A DNA stretch of 64,000 bases from Herbaspirillum sp. meg3 (GTDB taxonomy: Bacteria; Pseudomonadota; Gammaproteobacteria; Burkholderiales; Burkholderiaceae_D): NCBI RefSeq assembly GCF_002257565.1, contig NZ_CP022736.1, positions 3,968,001 through 4,032,000 on the forward strand, in the 5' to 3' direction. Shown here piece after piece: positions 8,805-18,001 of this stretch (the first letter of the stretch is position 1; each line of letters begins with the position of its first letter). Both the position numbers and the translations under genes were made by a program. The notes beneath the pieces are model-generated. The model made no database searches and was not told where the DNA came from. It saw nothing but the letters and a program-made list of their open reading frames with translations.

Positions 8805-10651
8805 ACTGTCACTTTCTCATTTTCCAAAACTGGCGGCAGGCCGAAACTTGTGCCACCCTCTTCTGCCGCGCTCACGTTGGCGCGGAAGACACTGAACAAT
8901 TCACGGCCCATGCCGGTCTGGTTGCCCGTCAGATCGGCGGTATCCGATGTACGGGCAGCCCATTCGGCTTCCGAGACCAGAGCTTCCAGGATGCCGGCTT
9001 CGGCGTCCAGACGAATCATATCGCCTGTACGCACAAAACCCAACGGTCCGCCTGCCAATACTTCCGGCGTCACATGGATCGCCGCCGGCACCTTGCCGGA
9101 TGCACCCGACATGCGACCATCGGTCACCAATGCGACGTGACGCCCCTTGTCTTGCAGGATACCCAGTGCTGGTGTCAGGGCGTGCAGTTCCGGCATGCCG
9201 TTGGCGCGCGGCCCCTGAAAGGTCAGTACCGCAACGAAATCCTTGTCGAGTTCGCCGGCCTTGAAGGCCTTCATGAAAGCTTCCTGCGAGTGAAACACGA
9301 TCGCCGGCGCCTGTACGGCACGGTGCTCGTGCTTGACGGCGGAAACCTTGATGACCGAGCGGCCCAGATTGCCTTGCAAGAGCTTGAGACCGCCGTCGGC
9401 GGAGAATGGGTTGGTCGCCGGACGCAGCACGGTGTCGTCGCCGCTATCCTTCGGCGTCGCCTTCCAGGTGACCTTGCCATCTTCCATCAACGGCTCGGTG
9501 CAATGTGCTCGCAGGCTCTGCCCCAGAATGGTCATGACGTCATCGTGCATCAACCCGGCATCGATCAGCTCACGCAATACGAAACCGGTGCCGCCGGCAG
9601 CATGGAAATGATTCACGTCGGCAGTGCCGTTCGGATAAATGCGTGTGACCAGCGGAACCACCGACGACAGTTTGGAGAAATCATCCCAGTCAACGATCAG
9701 ACCGGCAGCCTTGGCGATGGCGACCAGATGCAGCGTGTGGTTGGTGGAGCCGCCCGTTGCCAGCAAAGCAACGATGGCGTTGACGATGGATTTTTCATCG
9801 ACCAGGCGACCGACCGGCGTGTATTGCTGGCCTTGCGCCGTGATCTTCAGCGCCTGCTTGGCGGCGGCGGCGGTCAACACGTCGCGCATCGGTGTATTTG
9901 GCGTGATGAAAGCGGCACCCGGCAGATGCAAGCCCATGGCTTCCATCAACATCTGGTTGCTGTTGGCGGTGCCGTAGAAGGTGCACGTGCCGGCATCGTG
10001 ATAGGACTTGGATTCGGCCTCGAGCAATTCGGCGCGGCCGATCTTGCCTTCGGTGTAAAGCTGGCGAATTTTGACCTTTTCGCTGTTGCTCATGCCGCTG
10101 GTCATCGGGCCAGCGGGAACAAACACGGCAGGAATGTGGCCGAAGTGCAAAGCGCCGATCAACAGACCAGGAACAATCTTGTCGCACACGCCCAGATAAA
10201 GAGCTGCGTCGAACATATTGTGTGACAGCGCTACGGCGGTGCCCATGGCGATGGCGTCGCGCGAGAACAGCGACAGCTCCATGCCTGTCTGGCCCTGCGT
10301 AATACCGTCGCACATGGCCGGCACGCCACCGGCGAATTGCGCTACACCGCCCTCTTCGCGAATGGCGTCCTTGATGATCTGCGGGAAACGTTCAAAAGGT
10401 TGATGCGCCGACAACATGTCGTTGTAAGACGAGACGATCGCCACCGACGGAGCGCGATCCTGTTTCAGTTTCAGTTTGTCGTTGGCAGGGAATGCGGCGA
10501 AACCGTGCGCAAGATTGGTACAGGACAGCGCACCACGTTGCACCCCTTCATGACGCGCAGCATCGAGGCGCGCCAGATAGGCAGTTCGATAAGGCCGACT
10601 ACGTTCGGCGATGCGTCGTGTGACGCTGGCTAAGGTAGCGTTGAGAGACAT
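8801..10651 (-). CDS. edd: 6-phosphogluconate dehydratase
   Basis: A 616-residue Fe-S dehydratase of the IlvD/Edd family that dehydrates 6-phosphogluconate to KDPG. Length and segments such as SSYNDMLSAHQPFERFP, AMCDGITQGQTGMELS and TFYGTANSNQMLMEAMGL match the Edd branch rather than IlvD. It is the first gene of edd-eda and divergent from pgi. Two HexR-like palindromes lie between them. The enzyme uses the 6-phosphogluconate made from the product of zwf, which belongs to the opposite operon. No separate pgl gene is visible in this window. Confidence 0.96.
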   Translation of the reverse strand: MSLNATLASVTRRIAERSRPYRTAYLARLDAARHEGVQRGALSCTNLAHGFAAFPANDKLKLKQDRAPSVAIVSSYNDMLSAHQPFERFPQIIKDAIREEGGVAQFAGGVPAMCDGITQGQTGMELSLFSRDAIAMGTAVALSHNMFDAALYLGVCDKIVPGLLIGALHFGHIPAVFVPAGPMTSGMSNSEKVKIRQLYTEGKIGRAELLEAESKSYHDAGTCTFYGTANSNQMLMEAMGLHLPGAAFITPNTPMRDVLTAAAAKQALKITAQGQQYTPVGRLVDEKSIVNAIVALLATGGSTNHTLHLVAIAKAAGLIVDWDDFSKLSSVVPLVTRIYPNGTADVNHFHAAGGTGFVLRELIDAGLMHDDVMTILGQSLRAHCTEPLMEDGKVTWKATPKDSGDDTVLRPATNPFSADGGLKLLQGNLGRSVIKVSAVKHEHRAVQAPAIVFHSQEAFMKAFKAGELDKDFVAVLTFQGPRANGMPELHALTPALGILQDKGRHVALVTDGRMSGASGKVPAAIHVTPEVLAGGPLGFVRTGDMIRLDAEAGILEALVSEAEWAARTSDTADLTGNQTGMGRELFSVFRANVSAAEEGGTSFGLPPVLENEKVTV

Positions 10652-10677
10652 GTTGGGTTCCTGATAGCGTTAACAAA

Positions 10678-10692
10678 TGTAATTTTACTACA
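10678..10692. promoter_or_regulatory. HexR-like operator, edd-proximal
   Basis: TGTAATTTTACTACA fits the palindromic HexR consensus TGTARTWWWAYTACA at every position. It lies 27 bp upstream of the edd start codon, placed to block edd-eda transcription. The hexR gene is in the facing operon, and KDPG, made by Edd, is the known anti-repressor of HexR in other proteobacteria. Confidence 0.75.
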
Positions 10693-10828
10693 AAACTTTA
10701 AATAAAACTCCGTCTTTTACTTGTTTTGTTGAGGCGCACTACAAATGAAACCAATTGCTTATTTTTCTTACCAACCTATGACAACTACGTTACAAGGCAA
10801 TTTCACGTGTAAATGAGGCAAACCATAT

Positions 10829-10843
10829 TGTAGTGAAATTACC
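10829..10843. promoter_or_regulatory. HexR-like operator, pgi-proximal
   Basis: TGTAGTGAAATTACC matches the HexR palindrome except for the seventh and last bases. It overlaps a candidate -35 of the pgi-zwf-hexR-AGE-tal operon, 70 bp upstream of the pgi start codon, suggesting autoregulation of hexR with its operon. Confidence 0.65.
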
Positions 10844-10912
10844 ATAAAAGTAGTAATTCATGTATAGTAAAGATTCTCCCGACCCACCCCACTCTAGCCA
10901 AGATTGCAGAAC

Positions 10913-12559
10913 ATGCCGCACACAGCACTCACCGCGACCGCAGCCTTCCAAGCACTTTTGTCTCACCACGCCGATGTCCGCGACCGGCACATGCGCGACC
11001 TGTTCGCCGCCGATGCCAAACGCTTCGATCATATGACCGTGAAGGCCGCCGGCATCCTGTTCGATTATTCCAAGAACCGCGTCGACAATACTACGCTCAA
11101 GTTATTGTTTGAGCTGGCGCGTGAACGCGGTGTAGAAACGCAGCGCGCTGCCATGTTCAGCGGCGACAAGATCAATTTCACAGAACACCGTGCCGTACTG
11201 CACACGGCGCTGCGCGCACCGCGCGGCCAAAGCCTGCAAGTAGATGGACAGCACATCGGCGAGGACGTTCATGCCGTTTTGGATCGCATTCACGGCTTTG
11301 TCGAGCGCGTGCGCGACGGCCAGTGGCTGGGCCGCAGCGGCAAGCCAATCACCGACATCGTCAATATCGGCATCGGCGGCTCGCATCTGGGGCCGCAAAT
11401 GGCCTGCACGGCATTGCGCACTTTTGCCCATCCGCGCCTGGCCATGCATTTCGTCTCCAACGTCGATGGCCACGATCTGGATGAAGTGCTGCAACAAGTT
11501 GACGTCGATACAACATTGTTCATCGTCGCCTCCAAAACTTTCACCACGCAGGAAACCATGATGAACGCCACGTCGGCGCGCAACTGGTTCCTCCAGCGTG
11601 CAGGCGAAGCCGATCTGGCCAAGCATTTCGTCGCGGTATCGACCAACACCGACGCCGTTCGCGCGTTCGGTATCGATCCTGAGAACATGTTTCCGTTCTG
11701 GGACTGGGTTGGCGGACGCTACTCGATGTGGTCGTCCATCGGACTGTCGATTGCGCTGGCGATCGGCTTCAAGAACTTCAGCGACCTGCTGGCCGGCGCA
11801 CATGCGATGGACAAGCATTTCTGCGAGGCGCCGCTGGATCAGAATATGCCGGTCATCCAAGCGCTGATCGGCATCTGGAACCGTAACTGCTTCAACAGCG
11901 AATCGCTGTCGATTGCGCCGTATCATCACGATCTGCGCCACTTCCCGGCTTACCTCCAACAGCTGGAGATGGAGAGCAACGGCAAGCGCATCACCCGCGA
12001 CGGCACGGCTGTCGGCGTGGCAACCTGCCCATTCATCTGGGGCGATGTCGGTACCAACGGCCAGCACGCATTCTTCCAGTTGCTGCATCAGGGCACTGAC
12101 ATCACGCCGATCGACTTCATCGCCGTACTCAAACCAACCCACGACCTGCCCGGTCACCATGCCGTGCTGCTGGCGAATTGCTTTGCGCAATCGGAAGCCT
12201 TCATGCGCGGCAAACAAGCGGAAGAAGTGCGCGAAGATCTGCGCAAGCAAGGCGTCGACGAGGACGAAATCAATTTCCTGTTGCCACACAAAACCTTCAA
12301 CGGCAATCGTCCGAGCAACACGCTGCTGCTCGAAGAATTGACGCCGGCAACGCTGGGTGCGCTGATCGCCCTGTATGAGCACAAGACCTTCGTGCAAGGC
12401 ACGATCTGGGGCATTAACAGCTTCGATCAATGGGGTGTGGAATTGGGCAAGGTATTGGCCAAGACCATCCAGTCCGAACTCTCCGGCGAAGCCGTACCGG
12501 CACGCCACGATTGCTCGACCAACGCCCTGATCGCGCTGGCCAAGCAAGCGCTGTCCTGA
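10913..12559 (+). CDS. pgi: glucose-6-phosphate isomerase
   Basis: A 548-residue PGI that interconverts glucose 6-phosphate and fructose 6-phosphate. The glycine-rich sugar-phosphate motif NIGIGGSHLGPQMA, the SIS-type segment VGGRYSMWSSIGL, and the C-terminal signature around SFDQWGVELGKVLA are all present. The length is that of the E. coli enzyme. A TTG at 10904 in frame is an alternative start; ATG 10913 fits the family better. It heads the pgi-zwf-hexR-AGE-tal gene string. In an Entner-Doudoroff organism it can return fructose 6-phosphate to zwf. Confidence 0.96.
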   Translation: MPHTALTATAAFQALLSHHADVRDRHMRDLFAADAKRFDHMTVKAAGILFDYSKNRVDNTTLKLLFELARERGVETQRAAMFSGDKINFTEHRAVLHTALRAPRGQSLQVDGQHIGEDVHAVLDRIHGFVERVRDGQWLGRSGKPITDIVNIGIGGSHLGPQMACTALRTFAHPRLAMHFVSNVDGHDLDEVLQQVDVDTTLFIVASKTFTTQETMMNATSARNWFLQRAGEADLAKHFVAVSTNTDAVRAFGIDPENMFPFWDWVGGRYSMWSSIGLSIALAIGFKNFSDLLAGAHAMDKHFCEAPLDQNMPVIQALIGIWNRNCFNSESLSIAPYHHDLRHFPAYLQQLEMESNGKRITRDGTAVGVATCPFIWGDVGTNGQHAFFQLLHQGTDITPIDFIAVLKPTHDLPGHHAVLLANCFAQSEAFMRGKQAEEVREDLRKQGVDEDEINFLLPHKTFNGNRPSNTLLLEELTPATLGALIALYEHKTFVQGTIWGINSFDQWGVELGKVLAKTIQSELSGEAVPARHDCSTNALIALAKQALS

Positions 12560-12626
12560 AGCGGCAAGCGTATCTGACCCACGATTTACTATTTACCGAA
12601 CAACTGACTGAGACAAGAAGACTGCT

Positions 12627-14093
12627 ATGGCTATTTCTGATTTTGACCTGGTTTTATTCGGCGGCACCGGTGATCTGGCGATGCGCAAACTGCTGCCTGC
12701 GCTGTATGCACGGGATCGTGCACGCGATCTGGTTCCAAGTGCACGCATCATCTGTATTGGCCGTGACAACAAGACCAATGAAGAATTTTTGCAGATCGTC
12801 GAGCAAAACTCCAAACCGCATATCAGCAGCGCAACCATGGATGCCGATGTCTGGCAACGCTTTTGCGGCCGCATCCAGTATGTGTCGCTGAACGCAAAAG
12901 AACCCGCAACGTATCAGAATCTGGTCGCCGCCCTGCGCAACGACCCGGCGATCTCGCACGTGTTTTATCTGGCGACGCCGCCGACCTTGTTCTCCATGAT
13001 CTGCGACAACCTGTCGCAAGCCGGTCTGGCAACGCCAAACGCACGCGTGGTGCTTGAGAAGCCTCTGGGCCATGATCTGGAAAGCGCCAAAGACATCAAT
13101 GCGCAAGTCGGCCGCTACTTCAGCGAATCGCAGATCTTCCGTATCGATCACTATCTCGGAAAAGAAGCGGTGCAAAATCTGCTGGCGCTGCGCTTCGGCA
13201 ACGTACTGTTCGAGCCGTTGTGGCGCCGTGAATGGATCTCCGATGTACAAATCACCATCGCCGAAGAACTCGGCGTGGGTGGACGTTTCGACTACTACGA
13301 CACGTCCGGCGCGCTGCGCGACATGCTGCAAAATCACTTGCTGCAACTACTGTGTATCGTCGCCATGGAACCGCCGGTATCCAACTCGGCCGACTCCGTA
13401 CGCGATGAAAAACTGAAAGTCCTGCGCTCCCTCAAACGCTTCACACCAGCTACGCTGGCAATGAACGTCGTACGCGGTCAATACCGCGCCGGCCACGTCA
13501 ATGGCGTGGCGGTGCCCGGCTACCGCAAGGAAGAAGACGCCAATCCGGATTCGCGTACCGAGACCTTTGTCGCCGTCAAAGCGGAAATCGATACCTGGCG
13601 CTGGGCCGGCGTGCCGTTCTATCTGCGTACCGGCAAGCGCATGGCCGACAGCCTGGCTGAAATCGTGGTGCGCTTCAAGAGCGTGCCGCATTCGATCTTC
13701 GCACAGAGCAACGCCACACCAAACTGTCTGGTGATCCGTCTGCAACCGGACGAGGGTTTGCATATGAACCTGATGGCCAAGACGCCTGGCGATGGCATGC
13801 GCCTGAAGCCGGTTGAACTGGAACTGGATTTCCGCGAGAAATTCAAGACGCCGCGCATGGAAGCGTATGAACGCCTGCTGCTGGACGTATTGCGCGGCCA
13901 GCTGACGCTGTTCATGCGCAGCGACGAACTGGAAGCGGCGTGGGAATGGGTTGAACCCATCCTCGAACATTGGGATCAGGAAGAAAGCGATCCGATTCCC
14001 TACAGCGCCGGCACCTGGGGCCCTGCAGCGGCAAGCGCGCTGATCGGCCGCGACGGTTTGCAATGGCGTGAAGAAGCGCTGCCAGAAGTTTAA
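12627..14093 (+). CDS. zwf: glucose-6-phosphate 1-dehydrogenase
   Basis: A 488-residue enzyme that oxidises glucose 6-phosphate to 6-phosphogluconolactone with NADP. The N-terminal dinucleotide-binding motif FGGTGDLAMRKLLPALY lies at residues 11-27, and the active-site signature RIDHYLGKE at 172-180. Length and both domains are complete. It lies 67 bp after pgi and 23 bp before hexR, so co-transcription is likely. Together with edd and eda on the other side of pgi it completes most of the Entner-Doudoroff route; no pgl gene is seen nearby. Confidence 0.96.
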   Translation: MAISDFDLVLFGGTGDLAMRKLLPALYARDRARDLVPSARIICIGRDNKTNEEFLQIVEQNSKPHISSATMDADVWQRFCGRIQYVSLNAKEPATYQNLVAALRNDPAISHVFYLATPPTLFSMICDNLSQAGLATPNARVVLEKPLGHDLESAKDINAQVGRYFSESQIFRIDHYLGKEAVQNLLALRFGNVLFEPLWRREWISDVQITIAEELGVGGRFDYYDTSGALRDMLQNHLLQLLCIVAMEPPVSNSADSVRDEKLKVLRSLKRFTPATLAMNVVRGQYRAGHVNGVAVPGYRKEEDANPDSRTETFVAVKAEIDTWRWAGVPFYLRTGKRMADSLAEIVVRFKSVPHSIFAQSNATPNCLVIRLQPDEGLHMNLMAKTPGDGMRLKPVELELDFREKFKTPRMEAYERLLLDVLRGQLTLFMRSDELEAAWEWVEPILEHWDQEESDPIPYSAGTWGPAAASALIGRDGLQWREEALPEV

Positions 14094-14116
14094 TTTAAAG
14101 ACTGAACAACAGCTCC

Positions 14117-14971
14117 ATGCTACTCGACTCCATCCGCACTCACATCAATTCGCTCTCCAAATCGGAGAAGAAGGTCGCGGCTGCCATCCTCGCCAATCCG
14201 CAACTTGCGCTGCAAGAGAACCTGACTGCGCTGGCCAAGAATGCAGAAGTGTCGGAGCCGACCGTGATCCGCTTTTGCCGCGCCATCGGCTACGAAGGCT
14301 GGCATGACTTCAAACTCAAGCTGGCGCAAAGCCTGGCGCTTGCCCTGCCCGGCGCCAACGAGTCGCTGGGACAGGACGACCTTGCCGTCGACCTGGTCAA
14401 CAAGATCTGCAGCCGTTCGATCAACACCCTGCTCGATTTGCGCAACCATCTCGATCCGGACGCCATCCAACTGGCGCTCGACGTCCTGACGCGCGCCAGC
14501 AAGATCGAGTTCTACGGCCAGGGCACTTCCGGCATCGTCGCCAACGACGCCCAGCACAAGTTCTTCCGCTCGGGCGTGCCGACCGTGGCTTACTCGGACC
14601 CACATATCCACAGCATCGCGGCATCGCTGCTCAAACCCGGCGACGCGGTTGTGGCGATCTCTCAGCGCGGCGGCAATGCGGCCTTGCTGCGCAGCGTACA
14701 GCTGGCGCGCAAAGGCGGCGCCGACATCATCGTGCTGGGGCCGAGCGGCACGCCGCTGGCGGAACTGGCAACCGTACTGGTGCCGATTGACCTGAGCTTC
14801 AACATCGATCCTTACACGCCGATTTCAGCGCGTCTGGCGCATCTGGTAGTGATCGATATTCTGGCGGTTGGCCTGGCGCTGCGACGCGGCCCGGAATTCC
14901 GCAAGAAGATGCAGAACGCGCAAAAATCTCTGCAAAAATTCGACATGCAGTTCGACTCCTTCTTCCGCTGA
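14117..14971 (+). CDS. hexR: HexR-type transcriptional regulator (RpiR family)
   Basis: A 284-residue RpiR-family regulator. An N-terminal helix-turn-helix (residues about 1-77, with SEPTVIRFCRAIGYEGW) is followed by a SIS sugar-phosphate-binding domain (about 115-255, with FYGQGTSGIVANDAQHKF and AISQRGGNAALL). Its position directly after zwf, and the two matching palindromes between edd and pgi, identify it as HexR, which represses Entner-Doudoroff genes and is released by KDPG. The HTH and SIS domains are seen directly; the HexR name comes from context plus operators. Confidence 0.9.
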   Translation: MLLDSIRTHINSLSKSEKKVAAAILANPQLALQENLTALAKNAEVSEPTVIRFCRAIGYEGWHDFKLKLAQSLALALPGANESLGQDDLAVDLVNKICSRSINTLLDLRNHLDPDAIQLALDVLTRASKIEFYGQGTSGIVANDAQHKFFRSGVPTVAYSDPHIHSIAASLLKPGDAVVAISQRGGNAALLRSVQLARKGGADIIVLGPSGTPLAELATVLVPIDLSFNIDPYTPISARLAHLVVIDILAVGLALRRGPEFRKKMQNAQKSLQKFDMQFDSFFR

Positions 14972-15051
14972 TCGGGTCTTTCCTTTACGCTGGAGGGCAG
15001 CATTTTTCCCTCCATACATAATCATCCGCAACCATTCGTTGAGTTTTGCCC

Positions 15052-16299
15052 ATGACATCAGCAACGACACCAACAACACCAACAACACCGACAGCATCCT
15101 TCCGCACGCCGGCCTTCCTGCACCAGCGCCTGCAACGCGATATCGATTTCTTCACAAAACACGCGTTCGATCCGGCCGGTGGCTTCTTCCACTACCTTAA
15201 TGACGACGGCAGCGTTTACGACAACAGCCGCCATCTGGTCAACAGCACGCGTATGGTGTTTTGCCATGCGCTGGCGTACCGCGCTACCAGCAAGGAAGCA
15301 CATCGCGATGCAGTGCGCCACGGCCTGAAGTTTTTGCAGGAACAACACTGGCAGCCAAGCTACGGCGGCTATGCCTGGGTACTCAAGGACGGCGTGCCGG
15401 CAGACCGTACACAACATTGCTACGGCCTGGCGTTCGTGCTGCTGGCCTATGCGCATGCCTACGACATCGGTGTAGAAGAAGCACGCACGCACATCGACGC
15501 GACCTTCGATCATATGGAAAAGCTGTTCTGGTCCGAACAGCATGGCCTCTACGCAGATGAAGCAACGCCCGAAGGCGTGGTGTCATCCTACCGTGGCCAG
15601 AACGCCAACATGCACAGCTGCGAAGCCCTGTTGGCTGCCTATGAAGCCACCGGCGATATCCGCTTCCTGCATCGCGCGGAACGCCTGGCACGCAACATCA
15701 CCGTACGCCAGGCTGCGCTTGCCAACGGCTGGATCTGGGAACACTACACCGCCGACTGGAAGATCGACTGGGAATACAACCGCCACGACAACACCAACAT
15801 GTTCCGCCCCTGGGGTTACCAGCCCGGCCACATGACGGAATGGTCCAAACTGCTGCTGATCCTCGAACGCCATGCGGAACATCTGCAAGACGACGCCAGC
15901 TGGCTGGCGCCGCGCGCACGCGCCTTGTTCGACGTGACCATCCCCGTCGCCTGGGATGAGGAAAACGGCGGCCTGTTCTACGGCATTGCACCCGACAACA
16001 GCGTGTGCGACGGCGACAAGTATTTCTGGGTGCAGGCTGAATCGCTGGCCACCGCCGCCCTGCTGGCACAGCGCACCGGCGAAGCAATCTACTGGGAAGT
16101 CTACGACCAGCTCTGGCAGTACAGCATGCAGCATCTGATCGATCAGGAGCGCGGCGGCTGGTATCGCATCCTGCAACGCGACAACACGCGCTACGGCCCG
16201 GAAAAGCCGCCGCACGGCAAGACTGACTTTTATCATCCTCTCGGCGCGTATCTGGAATCGCTGAACGCCATCGGTGCACCGCTGCCGAAAAAGCGATAG
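15052..16299 (+). CDS. AGE-family sugar epimerase/isomerase
   Basis: A 415-residue (alpha/alpha)6-barrel protein of the N-acylglucosamine 2-epimerase superfamily. Family motifs include WVLKDGVPADRTQHCYGLAFVL-type wording, GQNANMHSCEALLAAYEAT and the C-terminal KTDFYHPLGAYLESLN. Members include mannose isomerase, YihS and cellobiose epimerases. In this operon a mannose/fructose isomerase role is the most likely, but the substrate is not proven. ATG 15052 is preferred over an in-frame TTG at 15046. The N-terminus is threonine-proline-rich, coded by a 9-bp imperfect tandem repeat, and is probably disordered. Confidence 0.85.
   Translation: MTSATTPTTPTTPTASFRTPAFLHQRLQRDIDFFTKHAFDPAGGFFHYLNDDGSVYDNSRHLVNSTRMVFCHALAYRATSKEAHRDAVRHGLKFLQEQHWQPSYGGYAWVLKDGVPADRTQHCYGLAFVLLAYAHAYDIGVEEARTHIDATFDHMEKLFWSEQHGLYADEATPEGVVSSYRGQNANMHSCEALLAAYEATGDIRFLHRAERLARNITVRQAALANGWIWEHYTADWKIDWEYNRHDNTNMFRPWGYQPGHMTEWSKLLLILERHAEHLQDDASWLAPRARALFDVTIPVAWDEENGGLFYGIAPDNSVCDGDKYFWVQAESLATAALLAQRTGEAIYWEVYDQLWQYSMQHLIDQERGGWYRILQRDNTRYGPEKPPHGKTDFYHPLGAYLESLNAIGAPLPKKR
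15064..15092 (+). repeat. 9-bp tandem repeat inside AGE-family gene
   Basis: About three imperfect copies of a 9-bp unit, ACAACACCA, encode a short TTP repeat near the start of the AGE-family protein. The unit is a multiple of three, so copy-number change would lengthen the protein but not shift the frame. Confidence 0.6.
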
Positions 16300-16354
16300 C
16301 ACTCAAAAACTTACGTAAAATGTCATTTGACCCATTCACAAGAGATCGCTTGCC

Positions 16355-17296
16355 ATGAACCAGTTAGAACAGCTCAAGCAGTACACCACCGTCGTTGCCG
16401 ACACCGGCGATTTCGAATCCATGAGGGCATTTGCACCGCGTGACGCGACCACCAATCCTTCGCTGATCCTGAAAGCGGTGAAGAAAGACGAATACAAGCC
16501 ACTGCTGGAAAAGGCCGTGCACGACAACCGCTGGAATCAGCATGAGATCATGGACCACCTGCTGGTGGCTTTCGGCGCAGAAATTCTGAAGATCGTTCCT
16601 GGCCGCGTTTCTACTGAAGTCGATGCCGGCTTGTCGTTCGATACGCAAGCCACCATCGACAAAGGCCGCAAGCTCATCGATCTGTATGGCCGTGCCCGCA
16701 TCCCCAGAGAACGTATCCTGATCAAGATCGCCTCCACCTGGGAAGGCATCCGCGCGGCCGAAGTACTGGAACGCGAAGGCATTCGCTGCAATATGACCTT
16801 GCTGTTTTCACTACCGCAGGCAATCGCTTGCGCAGAAGCCAATGTCCGCCTGATTTCACCCTTTGTCGGCCGCATCTACGACTGGTACAAAAAGGCAGAA
16901 GGCACGGAATTCACCGGCGCCGACGATCCTGGCGTGCAGTCGGTGCGCAGCATTTACGACTACTACAGCCATTTCGGTTACAAGACTGAAGTGATGGGCG
17001 CCAGCTTCCGCAATACATCACAGATCATTGAACTGGCGGGTTGCGACCTGCTGACCATCAGCCCCGATCTGTTGAAAAAACTCACCGAAAGCGACGAGCC
17101 GGTGACACGCAAGCTGACCCGCGAAGCGACGCAAGAGCAAGCGAGCCCTCCTCCGCGGACCTCGGAAAAGGATTTTCGCTTTCAGTTGAACGAGAGCGCC
17201 ATGGCGACGGAAAAACTGGCGGAAGGCATCCGTCTGTTCTGTGCAGACACCCACACGCTGAACAGAATGATTGATGAGATGCGCTCTGCCATCTGA
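16355..17296 (+). CDS. tal: transaldolase
   Basis: A 313-residue transaldolase B-type enzyme of the non-oxidative pentose phosphate pathway. The N-terminal signature DATTNPSLILKAV is at residues 30-43. The Schiff-base lysine is K124 in ILIKIASTWEG, and the C-terminal GCDLLTISPDLL is typical of TalB. It is the last gene of the pgi-zwf-hexR-AGE-tal string, 55 bp after the AGE gene, and is followed at once by a terminator. It links pentose phosphates to fructose 6-phosphate, which pgi can recycle. Confidence 0.95.
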   Translation: MNQLEQLKQYTTVVADTGDFESMRAFAPRDATTNPSLILKAVKKDEYKPLLEKAVHDNRWNQHEIMDHLLVAFGAEILKIVPGRVSTEVDAGLSFDTQATIDKGRKLIDLYGRARIPRERILIKIASTWEGIRAAEVLEREGIRCNMTLLFSLPQAIACAEANVRLISPFVGRIYDWYKKAEGTEFTGADDPGVQSVRSIYDYYSHFGYKTEVMGASFRNTSQIIELAGCDLLTISPDLLKKLTESDEPVTRKLTREATQEQASPPPRTSEKDFRFQLNESAMATEKLAEGIRLFCADTHTLNRMIDEMRSAI

Positions 17297-17323
17297 GGCA
17301 TTGACGCTCTGAAATCCATCCAA

Positions 17324-17355
17324 TAAAAAAGAGGCGCAACAGCGCCTCTTTTTTA
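17324..17355 (+). terminator. intrinsic terminator of tal operon, bidirectional
   Basis: AAAAAAGAGGCGC-AACA-GCGCCTCTTTTTT: a 7-bp GC stem extended by A/T pairs, followed by T6. It serves the rightward tal operon and the converging leftward DUF3597 gene. Confidence 0.9.
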
Positions 17356-17375
17356 TTGCCCGACACAATCCCTCT

Positions 17376-17756
17376 TTAGTGCTTCAACTCGTCCGGAACC
17401 TTGCCGCCATTTTCAGCCACCTTGGTCATGACTTGTTTGTGCAGCCAGATATTCATCGTCGCTGAATCGTTCGTATCACCCTGATACAGCAACTCCTTTG
17501 CCAGTTCCTTGCGTGCTGCCAGACTGCTGTCCAGATCAAGCAGTTTCATCAGATCGACAATAGATGTCTGCCAGTTCAGCTTCTGCGGATTCTTTTCTGC
17601 CATGTCGTTCAGGAAGGACTCCACGTCAACTAACGGTGTCACCTGCCCGGCGACAACACCGGTATTCGATGCAGGCGCGGTGGTATTGGCGGCGTCATTC
17701 TGGGTGGGATGGGAAGAAGGAAAAATCTTGCTGAAAATATTACTCAGAATGCCCAT
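17376..17756 (-). CDS. DUF3597-type small protein
   Basis: A 126-residue protein beginning MGILSNIFSKIF, typical of the DUF3597 family. A Ser/Thr/Ala-rich linker (about residues 13-40) precedes a conserved helical region with SWQT-like wording (LNWQTSIVDLMKLLDLDSSL). In known family members the folded domain is a small helical bundle resembling a LysM-like or peptidoglycan-associated unit; its function is unknown. There is no signal peptide. ATG 17756 is chosen because AGGAG lies just upstream, although the frame stays open for 52 more codons. It is monocistronic. Confidence 0.8.
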   Translation of the reverse strand: MGILSNIFSKIFPSSHPTQNDAANTTAPASNTGVVAGQVTPLVDVESFLNDMAEKNPQKLNWQTSIVDLMKLLDLDSSLAARKELAKELLYQGDTNDSATMNIWLHKQVMTKVAENGGKVPDELKH

Positions 17757-17923
17757 GGCGTTCTCCTGAAAGGGAATAAACAAAGCTGTTGCGGGAAAGA
17801 AGCAACAGCCAGCTGAGAAAACCCTGGCAAGGTGAAGTTCCTGCGCATTTTGTAACGCAGTGACAAGTCGTACGCTTACCGAAAAGCTTCGGTCGTGATT
17901 GCAGCTTTTCACGAAACATAAAT

Positions 17924-17953
17924 GAAAAGAGGCGGGATATCCGCCTCTTTTCT
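17924..17953 (-). terminator. intrinsic terminator of ABC transporter operon
   Basis: GAAAAGAGGCGG / CCGCCTCTTTTC, a 12-bp stem with a 5-nt loop. The A/T tracts allow function on either strand. It lies past the stop of the leftward permease gene. Confidence 0.8.
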
Positions 17954-18001
17954 TTCATCGCATTTTTTGCCGCATTGCTGCTTGCCAATAGCGAGCCATG
18001 A

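Larger units (their letters stand above)
10652..10912. promoter_or_regulatory. divergent edd / pgi control region
   Basis: A 261-bp AT-rich gap between edd (leftward) and pgi (rightward). It contains one perfect and one near-perfect HexR-like palindrome plus a half site near 10738-10743 (ACTACA). On the pgi side, TTGTAG (10828-10833) and TAGTAA with 17-bp spacing are a plausible promoter, and its -35 lies inside the second palindrome. A later TATAGT (about 10863-10868) is an alternative -10. Confidence 0.65.

Noticed and set aside
17757..17912. 52-codon extension upstream of the DUF3597 gene
   Set aside because: The strong AGGAG and family start MGILSNIF are at 17756; the extension reads as untranslated leader.
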